A program made the position numbers and the translations under genes. From Puia sp. (lineage in GTDB: Bacteria; Bacteroidota; Bacteroidia; Chitinophagales; Chitinophagaceae): a stretch of DNA of 64,000 nucleotides. Positions 17,595-25,572 of this stretch are shown here, in pieces. Position 1 is the first letter of the stretch, and each line of letters begins with the position of its first letter. The stretch is taken from the NCBI GenBank assembly GCA_031292515.1, contig JARLGZ010000080.1, forward strand, positions 1 to 64,000. The letters are read 5' to 3'. The notes beneath the pieces were generated by a model. That model made no database searches, had not been told where the DNA came from, and worked only from the letters and a program-made list of their open reading frames with translations.

Positions 17595-19160
17595 TCATTT
17601 TTTCACGGGCTGGCGTAGCTGATTCTCAAAGACGATAAGTCCGTATTTTGCCGTTTTCCATTGCTCGTCGATGGCCGGAGGAACCCGACCGGGTGTCTGG
17701 GCAAAATTCCCCAGGATGATATCCATATCCCCATCCCCGTCGATATCGGCCTTCTCAAGGGTCAGCGATTTTACGGGGACATCGCTCTTCAGGATATAGG
17801 TCTTGAACCCGAAATGCCCGGGATCCGTATTCTCAAGATAGACAAACGACTCATCCAAAAGAGACCCGAAATCCGGAAAGAAACAGGAAGCGGCAAAATC
17901 GATATCGCCGTCCTGGTCGAAATCATCCGCAATCACCCGCGTAACTCCATAGAGGGGGTAGAAGAACTTCTCCTGGAAATTGTCACCACCCTGGTTGATA
18001 TTGAAACGGAGACCGTGATAGGATTTTAGAATGGGCGAATAATCCGCGTTGTCGCCATGCACCGTCACGATGTCCATAAGGCCGTCATGGTTGTAATCGA
18101 CCAGGGCCATATCCGTAGTCCCATAGTTGGGCGGGAAGCGAAGGACCCTCTTGGCCTTGAACTTCAGGTTGTCTTTCTGGTAAAGGATAAAGACGCTCTC
18201 ATCCCCCTGTGAGAAGAGCGCCACAATGTCTTTTTTGCCATCGCCATCCATGTCTTTGATATAACATTTGGTAGCGCCCGGGAGCCTTAGTAACACGTCT
18301 TCCGTATATTTCCCCGTCTTTTTGTCCTTTTTGAACAGGGACAGCCCCCCGGTCTTGTTCCCGAAATTGCAAACGACCATCTCCGGTACGCCATCGTTGT
18401 TGAGGTCTTCTATCTGCGTGTTCACGGGACGATGAAGCGTGGTCAGCAGATCTTTTGCGGTGCTGTCCGTCCTGGCATTCATGGTCGCAATCGAACCCAG
18501 GCTCAATTCCGAAGGATATAGCTTACCGATCTCGGTCAGATAGGTGCTGTCGCCGATGAATTGAAAGTCTACCACCGGGCTCGTGACCGGGATGAAACTG
18601 GTCACCCCCACATTCCATTTCCAGGTGAATACCTCGTTGTAGAAATTACCGATCCACAACGTCTTGTCCCGATCGTTGTACCGAAGCCCCGTGATCAAAG
18701 AAGGGACCCGGTCGTCGATCTGGATGTCCTTACGGATAAACTGCCTGAGCGGCAGGTCGCGGTTAACGCGGCCGGCATCATAAGCCACCGTGTCGGGCGC
18801 ATTTTTGATGATATAGTTCCGGATCTTATCCCAGTCCTCCTGGCTAAGCGCCGGTCCGGCCGGGAAAATATAGTTCTTGTCGACAATGACTTTTTCCTCC
18901 GGCGTCAGACCGAAATAGGGGTCATAATCTGGGTAAACGATGCCCAGCCTCGCAGCCATGGGCGGCAGCACGTTGTACTCCCAGATGAGCTTGGTGAGAT
19001 CCGCCGGATTCGGCGTCATATGACAGGAACTGCAATATTTGTAGAAGAGATCCTTGCCTTCATCCAAACCATTTCCCCCTGTCTTTTTTATAAAGGCGCT
19101 CAAAATAATCGATAACACACAAAGAAAGCCAAAAACAAAAAACATCGATCTTCTATTCAT
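17595..19160 (-). CDS. Membrane-anchored c-type heme protein with FG-GAP/VCBS repeats
   Basis: An N-terminal signal anchor (MFFVFGFLCVLSIILSAF) is followed by a single c-type heme motif CSSCH and then a long region of Asp-rich FG-GAP/VCBS repeats (DLNNDGVPEMVV, DMDGDGKKDIVA, DYNHDGLMDIVT, DFDQDGDIDFAA, DIDGDGDMDIIL), which form a Ca2+-binding beta-propeller. An upstream ATG at 19199 would add 13 residues; the one at 19160 places the hydrophobic segment nearer the N-terminus. It is the last gene of the polysaccharide locus, behind the sulfatase. A role in periplasmic oxidation or carbohydrate binding is possible but not shown. Confidence 0.8.
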   Translation of the reverse strand: MNRRSMFFVFGFLCVLSIILSAFIKKTGGNGLDEGKDLFYKYCSSCHMTPNPADLTKLIWEYNVLPPMAARLGIVYPDYDPYFGLTPEEKVIVDKNYIFPAGPALSQEDWDKIRNYIIKNAPDTVAYDAGRVNRDLPLRQFIRKDIQIDDRVPSLITGLRYNDRDKTLWIGNFYNEVFTWKWNVGVTSFIPVTSPVVDFQFIGDSTYLTEIGKLYPSELSLGSIATMNARTDSTAKDLLTTLHRPVNTQIEDLNNDGVPEMVVCNFGNKTGGLSLFKKDKKTGKYTEDVLLRLPGATKCYIKDMDGDGKKDIVALFSQGDESVFILYQKDNLKFKAKRVLRFPPNYGTTDMALVDYNHDGLMDIVTVHGDNADYSPILKSYHGLRFNINQGGDNFQEKFFYPLYGVTRVIADDFDQDGDIDFAASCFFPDFGSLLDESFVYLENTDPGHFGFKTYILKSDVPVKSLTLEKADIDGDGDMDIILGNFAQTPGRVPPAIDEQWKTAKYGLIVFENQLRQPVKK

Positions 19161-19204
19161 ACGGGCCTGTTGATCCCGGAAACCGGGCATTGATTGCAAA
19201 ACGT

Positions 19205-19345
19205 GGACTTGCCGTTAAAGGTTGTCTAAATAAAGGTTTGTCTAAATAAAGGTTTGCCTGAATAAAGGTTTGCCTGAATAAATGGTTGCCTGAATAAATG
19301 GTTGACCTGCATCAAGAGCTGCCTGCATTAAGGGTTGCCTAAACC
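19205..19345. repeat. Tandem array upstream of the heme/FG-GAP gene, about 16-bp units
   Basis: On the minus strand, units such as CAGGCAAACCTTTATT and TAGACAAACCTTTATT repeat about eight times with growing divergence towards the right. The array lies directly upstream of the FG-GAP gene, where its promoter or leader would be. Confidence 0.8.
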
Positions 19346-19426
19346 GCCGGTCTCCTAAAACAAAGGTCGCTTTGGTCCGGGACTCCCCGAAAGGTGTTTT
19401 TATAAGAAAGCGCACTAAAGATAGGA

Positions 19427-19485
19427 AAGAATCGCCCGAAAAATAGCCGTCCGAAAATAGCCGTCCGAAAACGGCCGCCCGATGA
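19427..19485. repeat. Short tandem array, unit about CCGAAAATAGCCGT
   Basis: About three to four 14-bp units on the plus strand, the last diverged to CCGAAAACGGCCGC. It sits between the two other arrays in the gap 19161-19643. Confidence 0.65.
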
Positions 19486-19504
19486 TCGGATAATAAATAC
19501 CTGG

Positions 19505-19632
19505 GAATGGCGGCCCCTAAAATTACCGACCCTGAAATTACAGTTCCTGAAATTGCACGCCCTGAAATCGCCGCCAGCAAAATCGCCGCCAGCAAAATTA
19601 CTGCCGCCGGGACCTCCGCCACCGGGATCACA
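19505..19632. repeat. 15-bp tandem array just after the sulfatase stop codon
   Basis: On the minus strand, units such as GCGATTTTGCTGGCG, GCAATTTCAGGAACT and GTAATTTCAGGGTCG repeat about eight times. The period is a multiple of three, so an open frame runs through it and yields a pentapeptide-like repeat. I read that as a by-product and not as a gene. Confidence 0.8.
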
Positions 19633-19643
19633 GGCTCGGACAA

Positions 19644-21785
19644 TCAACGGGTCTCCCCGGAGTACAGGCTTCCCGACAGCTCCTGCCGCTCAATTCCCGG
19701 TCCGCTCCAGGTAAGGGATAAATAGGGCTTCCCCGTGGTCCTTTGTTCGTAGTACAGCCTGAAAGGGTGAAGCCCCGCCTTCATTTTTATCGAAGCCGTT
19801 CGTTCCGCGCCGGGCGTATAGCCATAACCCGCGTCGACAACCATAGCCTCGTGGATACGCAACAGCGCCTTTGTATCCGAGGCCAGGTGGAACTGGTATT
19901 CGCCGTCCTGGGGCACCCGGATATACCCGGTCATATACAATACCCCATTCGTACGGGAACCCGATTTGGGGTCGGGATGAGCCGCACGACCCGATCCTGC
20001 CGGCCGTAAGGTCCCGGTCTGCGGGAGCCAGGGAAAGACGCCCGGAAATTGCGCCCATCGCAACCCGGGGCTCAGCCTTGTCTTCGGATCGGACGCGGGA
20101 ACCAGCGCATCGTCATAAGGCCTGCGGGCAGAAGAGTCGGGGCGGCGCCCCTGCAGTACTTTGTCTTTCATCTCCTGCTGCAAGGCCGGCGCCGCCTTTT
20201 CCTGGCCGGCGCCATCGGCTGCCAGGTTATGGCGTTCTCCGGGATCTTTTACGACATCATAAATCTCGAAGTCATCATCTTTCGATTTTATATCATAACG
20301 AACGCCGACATAGTCGCCGATGCGGATCCACTGCATCTGGTTGCGTTTGCGTCCTCGCCGTTCCGGGGCGAATGATTTGAAATCCGGGGTGTTGCCGCCC
20401 TCGAAGTATTCGATATAGGGGATTTCAGCCGGCTGTTTCCCCTTTCCGGTCAGCGCCGGTAGCAGCGAAACCCCATCCATACGCGCCGGGGCGGGCGTAC
20501 CGGCGACGTCGAGGAAGGTAGGCGCCCAGTCATACGAGATGCTCGGAGCCGTGACAACCTTGCCGCCAGGGATATGTCCCGGCCAGCGGGCTATCGTGGC
20601 CACCCGCACACCGCCTTCCCAATCGTCACGCTTGATACCATCAAACGGACCAAAGCTGTCGAAGAAGTCCGGGTGGTTCGGGACATACCCCTTTGGCAGA
20701 TAAGATTCGATCGAAGGGCCGTTGTCCGACGTATAGACGATCAGCGTATTGTCGTCGATGTTCAGGTCCTTCAGCAATTGTACCAGGTCACCCACGGCAT
20801 CGTCGATCCGCCGGTTGGCGGTGGCATAGCGTTTATAGGTATCCGGCCAGGGAACTTCGGGCGTGGAAGGATCTCCGTCATCGTCATAAGTCGCATGGAC
20901 ATAATCGGGATGTACCCAGGTGTCCGGTTTTCCTGCGGCGGTGTTGATCATCTGTCCCGGCGTTCCGGTCCATTGGATCCCGCCCCGAAGACCTCCTCCT
21001 GCGGGATAGGGACCGGTGGGCAATTCCAGGACCGCATGCGGGGTCTCATAGGCCAGATAGAGGAAGAATGGCTTGGCGGCTTCCGCCCCCGCCTGGTGTC
21101 CCGTGATGTATTTCTTTGCCGCGGCGGTCCATAGATCGGCGGTATAACATTTGTCCAACCCGGCCGCTATATTCGTATAGTTCTCCCAGACTTCTTTGGC
21201 TCCGTCATAGAGCCCTTCCTTGGGATAGTGTTCGTGACCGTCGCCATGACGGATATAGCCGAAGTAGTACCCGAAACCCCGCTTCAGCGGATGGGCCGGC
21301 CAGTCCGGTGACTTGGCATTGAGCCCCTGCAGTCCCCATTTGCCGATCGCAGCCGTGGAATAACCCAGTTGCCTCAAGGTCGACGCCATGGTGTAATTAT
21401 CCTCCAGCGCTTTATCAAACTGGTTGTCCCGTACATTCGCATGACCCTGGCTCACCCCCAGCAGCAAGGACGAGCGGGAAGGCGCACAGACCGGCGCCGC
21501 ACAGTAATGCTGTGTCAGCATGGCCCCCCCGGCCGCAAGCCTGTCCAGCTCCGGCGAATACTCACAGGGTTTGCCCCGGTCATGGGCCCGCGCCCGCTGG
21601 TTCTGGAAAAAAGCGCCGAGATCGCCATAACCCTGGTCATCGACCAAAATGAAGATGATATTGGGCCGCTTGTCCGCTGGTCGCCCTGCAGGCCGGATTT
21701 GCGCACCCGCCGGCTTTATTACTGACAATGCAAACAAAACCCCAAACGGTAACCCCGGCGATAATCGAAAAAAGAATCTCTTCAT
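19644..21785 (-). CDS. Secreted sulfatase with C-terminal PA14 domain
   Basis: This type I sulfatase hydrolyses sulfate esters, here probably on a polysaccharide. The signal peptide ends around AGA-Q29. The sulfatase fold shows IIFILVDDQGYGDLG (metal ligands D49-D50), the formylglycine signature C100-A-P-S-R104, GKWGLQG and the DNGPS motif. After about residue 560 a PA14-like domain follows (GVLYMTGYIRVPQDGEYQFHLASD...GLHPFRLYYEQRTTGKPYLSLTW), probably carbohydrate binding. At 713 residues it is longer than simple sulfatases because of PA14. It needs a formylglycine-generating or anaerobic maturase that is not in this window. Confidence 0.92.
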   Translation of the reverse strand: MKRFFFRLSPGLPFGVLFALSVIKPAGAQIRPAGRPADKRPNIIFILVDDQGYGDLGAFFQNQRARAHDRGKPCEYSPELDRLAAGGAMLTQHYCAAPVCAPSRSSLLLGVSQGHANVRDNQFDKALEDNYTMASTLRQLGYSTAAIGKWGLQGLNAKSPDWPAHPLKRGFGYYFGYIRHGDGHEHYPKEGLYDGAKEVWENYTNIAAGLDKCYTADLWTAAAKKYITGHQAGAEAAKPFFLYLAYETPHAVLELPTGPYPAGGGLRGGIQWTGTPGQMINTAAGKPDTWVHPDYVHATYDDDGDPSTPEVPWPDTYKRYATANRRIDDAVGDLVQLLKDLNIDDNTLIVYTSDNGPSIESYLPKGYVPNHPDFFDSFGPFDGIKRDDWEGGVRVATIARWPGHIPGGKVVTAPSISYDWAPTFLDVAGTPAPARMDGVSLLPALTGKGKQPAEIPYIEYFEGGNTPDFKSFAPERRGRKRNQMQWIRIGDYVGVRYDIKSKDDDFEIYDVVKDPGERHNLAADGAGQEKAAPALQQEMKDKVLQGRRPDSSARRPYDDALVPASDPKTRLSPGLRWAQFPGVFPWLPQTGTLRPAGSGRAAHPDPKSGSRTNGVLYMTGYIRVPQDGEYQFHLASDTKALLRIHEAMVVDAGYGYTPGAERTASIKMKAGLHPFRLYYEQRTTGKPYLSLTWSGPGIERQELSGSLYSGETR

Positions 21786-21847
21786 TATACAAAAGTTTGT
21801 CTGTTCACGGATACAGCTTCTCCTTCAATCTGTTTTCTCCCGGTCGT

Positions 21848-24067
21848 TTATCGCTGCGCCCTGATCCGGTAGCGATAGAACCGGTAGTCCGCAGCCTTGT
21901 CAATCCTGAAATTAGCATAGCCCGCCTTGTCTACCAACAGCTCTTCCGTTTTTCCCGTCAGCAGGTCGGTGACCTCGATCGACCGGTTGCGGATATATTC
22001 AAGCCGGATAGCCTGGGTATCCTTCCCATTCCGCAGCTCCCGGAAAAGCAGCAGCCACCCCGTCGCAGCCCCGGGAACGAGGTCCTGGAAACCAGTCCAG
22101 CTGGAATCATCCGGCAGGTCTCCGACCGGGAATATATATCCCTTGAACAGCTCGTCGCGGTCACGCTTATACGCGGACAGCAGCTTCCTGATCTTTTCCC
22201 GGTCCGCGTCCGTATAGAATTGCGTCAGCGAGAAGAACATCGGGCTGCCCATCAGCGCAATGGCCGTGCAGTATTCATTGGAATACAAATAAGCATCGCT
22301 TAGCCGCCTGTTTATCTTGTCGACATTCTGGATGGCTAGCTGGAATTGGTTGAGGTTTAGGTATTTTGCGAGTTGCCAGGAATCCCTGAGCACCCCATAA
22401 GGTTTGTAAATGACACTCACCGGTACCTCGGGTTTGCGGTTCTCCAGCCAGACATTTCCAAACTCCCTGGCGTAGAAATAGCCGACCCTCGGGGCATTTT
22501 CCGTGACGTCCCAGTTGACCCGAACGGTATTATGCGTATATTGAACGAATGACCGCACTTTGGCCATGAATTCATCCAGCCTGTGTTTGGTGTCGAGTGA
22601 CGAAAAATCCAGTTTGACATACCGGAATCCGCCGTTGTCATAATTCCAGCGCAGGTCCTCCCCGGGTATCGTCCAGGACGCCCACAGGCCCAGCTTTACA
22701 TTTTTGCCGGCCGCATATTCTTTTACGGTGCTCCACCCATTCGGGTAGATAGCATAGGGGGGACCCTGGACGCCTTTTACAGTGGACAGCATGGAGGCTC
22801 CCGCCGCGGGTCTCCATTGTTTATAATCCCGTCCCTGCCAGCCATCATCGATCTGCTGTACGTCGACGCCCAACGAGGCCTGTGAGGCTATTTCTTTTAA
22901 GACATTTTCTTCGCGGGCTGCATACTGTCCCTGTCCCTCCGGAGAAGTATCCGAGTTGCCCCAGGTATTGGCCATGATATACCGGTCGCTGGCCCTGACG
23001 GGGTAACGGATCCGGTCGAATTCCTTCAACGCCAGCAGTGCGTCCGTCGAATCGCCCCGGTAGGGGATGACCCAACTCGCCCAGCAGGTCTTGTACCCAA
23101 CCGTATCCAGGTCGCCGATCGCCAGCCCAGCCCCCGTCACTCGCAGGCCATCGGCGCCAATATCGAATCCGCCCGTTCCCACACCCGGCTGATTGACGCA
23201 TTTGTGAGATTCTTTCACCACGACCAACCCGCCCTTCTCCTGCCGCACCAGCAGTCCGCTTGCCCAATCGACAAACACCCCCCGCGATACCCGCTCCTCC
23301 CGTAAGATCGGCATCGTGTCGTTATTCCGGTGCTGGGTGTCATTATAATATCCGAAGGCGGTGAGCGATGTTTTTTCTCCGGACCGGACCGGGATCGATT
23401 CCACCGCCAGGTTCCTGAAGTCCGCGGTGTCCGCCTGCGCGGGAAGAGGCTCCCCCTTCTGTATGGGCTGCCCCGTCTGAATGGCCTGTCCCGTCTGAAT
23501 AGGCTGTCGCCCCTTATCCAGGACCCTCATCGCCAACTGGCTCCGGATACCCGATCCGGGATAGACCCATAGTATATATCGCAGTTTCACCCCGATCGAG
23601 GCATACCCGAATTCGGCGACCACCGTAATATGCTTTGTCGTAAATCCGCTGTCGTCTTCGATTCGGGCCGACAGATCCTCCAAGACCGCCTTGCCCGGAA
23701 GGGCTGGCCCCCAGTCAGCTTCCTCGTCGGCCCATCCCCCGGCCAGATGACCCGGCCGCTCCTCAGCCTGCCCGCGCCACCGTCCATCACCCCGCCCGTT
23801 CGACTGTCCCTCCGCCGCATTCCCATGCTGCGCGGTTCCCTGGAGACCATGAAGAACGACGGTGCGAAGCCCGCGCGAAGTGATCCGGTAGACGCGCTCC
23901 AGGCCCCCGCTGTTGATTACCAGGGTGCTGTCTGTCGTCCTGCATACGGCGGCTCCGAGATGGATCTCCCGGAACCTGCCAAAAGGAGGATTGCCGGCGG
24001 TCGCTGTCAGGCACGACAGCAGGGCCGCCACCCCGGCAAACCAATAAAGCCGATTCTTTCTTGTCAT
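21848..24067 (-). CDS. Clan GH-D glycoside hydrolase (alpha-galactosidase-like, GH36/GH27 type)
   Basis: A secreted or periplasmic 739-residue protein with an N-terminal signal peptide (ends near TATA-G25). The first about 350 residues form a beta-sandwich; the (beta/alpha)8 barrel follows with VDVQQIDDGWQ (about 402-411), YVKLDFSS with the likely nucleophile D487, and RVNWDVTEN (D520). C-terminal beta domain. These features fit alpha-galactosidases and relatives, but the substrate could be another alpha-linked sugar. Two odd inserts stand out: a Gly/Arg/Glu-rich stretch at about 82-115, and a tandem hexapeptide-like repeat PIQTGQA-IQTGQ-PIQKGE at about 189-206. Confidence 0.82.
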   Translation of the reverse strand: MTRKNRLYWFAGVAALLSCLTATAGNPPFGRFREIHLGAAVCRTTDSTLVINSGGLERVYRITSRGLRTVVLHGLQGTAQHGNAAEGQSNGRGDGRWRGQAEERPGHLAGGWADEEADWGPALPGKAVLEDLSARIEDDSGFTTKHITVVAEFGYASIGVKLRYILWVYPGSGIRSQLAMRVLDKGRQPIQTGQAIQTGQPIQKGEPLPAQADTADFRNLAVESIPVRSGEKTSLTAFGYYNDTQHRNNDTMPILREERVSRGVFVDWASGLLVRQEKGGLVVVKESHKCVNQPGVGTGGFDIGADGLRVTGAGLAIGDLDTVGYKTCWASWVIPYRGDSTDALLALKEFDRIRYPVRASDRYIMANTWGNSDTSPEGQGQYAAREENVLKEIASQASLGVDVQQIDDGWQGRDYKQWRPAAGASMLSTVKGVQGPPYAIYPNGWSTVKEYAAGKNVKLGLWASWTIPGEDLRWNYDNGGFRYVKLDFSSLDTKHRLDEFMAKVRSFVQYTHNTVRVNWDVTENAPRVGYFYAREFGNVWLENRKPEVPVSVIYKPYGVLRDSWQLAKYLNLNQFQLAIQNVDKINRRLSDAYLYSNEYCTAIALMGSPMFFSLTQFYTDADREKIRKLLSAYKRDRDELFKGYIFPVGDLPDDSSWTGFQDLVPGAATGWLLLFRELRNGKDTQAIRLEYIRNRSIEVTDLLTGKTEELLVDKAGYANFRIDKAADYRFYRYRIRAQR

Positions 24068-24070
24068 ACC

Positions 24071-24132
24071 TTTTTGTATTGCTTGAATCCCATTTGTATT
24101 AGTTGTATCCCGGTTTGTACTAGTTGTATCCC
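24071..24132. repeat. Tandem array containing the susD stop codon, about 21-bp units
   Basis: On the minus strand three units start GGGATACAACTAGTAC, GGGATACAACTAATAC and GGGATTCAAGCAATAC. The first unit is the end of susD with its TAG stop; the last runs up to the start codon of the glycosidase gene. The array fills the whole intergenic gap. Confidence 0.85.
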
Positions 24133-25562
24133 AGGTTCTGTGTCAGCGCCGGGTTCAATAAAATCTCCTGCGAAGGTACGGGGCAAAGCATGTGATAAGA
24201 CCGGACATTCGCGGCGCCCGTCGGATTGCTCACGGAGTCCGCCTGCACGGCCTCTACCAGGGTGCCCCAACGGTTCAGGTCCCAGCGGTTTTGGAACTCG
24301 AAACTCAACTCCCACAGCCTTTCGTTTCTCACCGCCAGCCTCAGCTGATCCTGCGACAAACCCTGCAGGTCGGCAAGACCGGCACGCTCCCGGATGGGGT
24401 TTATTTTCGAATACGCATCATCGGTAGGGCCGTTTAGCTCGTTTTCCGCCTCTGCATACATCAGGTAAGCGTCGGCCATCCGGTAAACGATGGAATTCAA
24501 TCCACTGTTACCCCTGGGTTCCCCCCAATCCATCTGTTTGAATACATAATGGAAGTTGGTATTGATGGTCCCGTTTCCATGCCAGTCGTACCAGGGCTCC
24601 CGAAGGTCGTTCGGATCGAAAGAGGCCAAAAAATGCGGGGTGGCCGTCACCAGCCCGTAGCCCGTCATCGTAAAGCCCGGTACCACCGGTTCGTCGACCT
24701 GCCTGGGCATATAGCGATCGCTGAAAGCGGTCTGATGCGTATTCTGCGTGAAATCGATCTCCCAGATATCCTCGGCATTATACTCGTTCGCCTGGCCCCA
24801 GATGTCTCCGTAGTGAGGCAGCAGGTGGTTGCTGCCGCCGTTCTGGGCGATGATATCCCCCGCTACCGCTTTTGCATGGGTCCAGTCCTTTTCCCAAAGA
24901 TAAAATTTGCACAACAGCATCTCCGCGGCCCATTTGGAGGCACGGCCCAGGTCCGCGCCCGTCCAGACGGGTGGCAGGTCGGTCGCCGCAACGGTGAGGT
25001 CCCGGATCATTTGTTGCCTGACAGTATCCACCGCGACCCGCGGAAGAGCCCCCCCGACCACGGAGACATCGAGCGCGTTTAACCACATGGGCACATCCCC
25101 CCAGTAACAGGTGAGCCAGTAATAATAGAGCGACCTTAGAAACAAGGCCTGACCCATGACCTGTGCCTGGGTCGCCGAAGAAATATGGGAATTATTGCTA
25201 ACCCCGCTGATCACCGTATTGCAATTGGCCACGCCCTGGTACAGCGTCTGCCAGATATTGTCGAGGTTCCCTTCGTCGGCGGTGCTGAGGGTATAAGTCA
25301 GGAAGTCGAAGGTGGAAGACCGGCCGCCGGTGGGCGTGGCGATGCCCGCCCCTTCCGAAGACCAATAGCCCAGGTCGTAAGTAGTGCCGCTGCCATATAA
25401 AAAATAACAGGTGGAATAGGCGCCGTTGACGCCCTGGATCGCCTCCGCATCGGACTGGAAGAACTCTCCAGGGCTCAGGAAGCTCTTTGGATTCTCCACG
25501 AGCGATTTGCTGCAGGAAGAAAATAAGATCAAAGACAAAAAAAACAATTTATATTTTTTCAT
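24120..25562 (-). CDS. susD: SusD/RagB-family outer membrane glycan-binding lipoprotein
   Basis: SusD proteins are surface lipoproteins that capture glycans and close over the SusC barrel like a lid. The signal peptide ends in a lipobox (LILFSSC-S). The sequence holds the family's helical TPR core and the C-terminal SusD signature (YRMADAYLMYAEAENEL, then INPIRERAGL). At 480 residues it is typical. It starts 10 bp after the SusC stop, in the same operon. The ligand is unknown; neighbouring sulfatase and GH-D genes suggest a sulfated or galactose-containing glycan. Confidence 0.93.
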   Translation of the reverse strand: MKKYKLFFLSLILFSSCSKSLVENPKSFLSPGEFFQSDAEAIQGVNGAYSTCYFLYGSGTTYDLGYWSSEGAGIATPTGGRSSTFDFLTYTLSTADEGNLDNIWQTLYQGVANCNTVISGVSNNSHISSATQAQVMGQALFLRSLYYYWLTCYWGDVPMWLNALDVSVVGGALPRVAVDTVRQQMIRDLTVAATDLPPVWTGADLGRASKWAAEMLLCKFYLWEKDWTHAKAVAGDIIAQNGGSNHLLPHYGDIWGQANEYNAEDIWEIDFTQNTHQTAFSDRYMPRQVDEPVVPGFTMTGYGLVTATPHFLASFDPNDLREPWYDWHGNGTINTNFHYVFKQMDWGEPRGNSGLNSIVYRMADAYLMYAEAENELNGPTDDAYSKINPIRERAGLADLQGLSQDQLRLAVRNERLWELSFEFQNRWDLNRWGTLVEAVQADSVSNPTGAANVRSYHMLCPVPSQEILLNPALTQNLGYN

Positions 25563-25572
25563 GACCCGATTT

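Noticed and set aside
19242-19643. 133-codon frame after the sulfatase with pentapeptide-like repeats
   Set aside because: It is created by a 15-bp tandem array whose period is a multiple of three; the rest of the frame is non-protein-like.
23630-24427. 265-codon plus-strand frame
   Set aside because: It lies antisense to the glycosidase and susD genes, which are both well supported.
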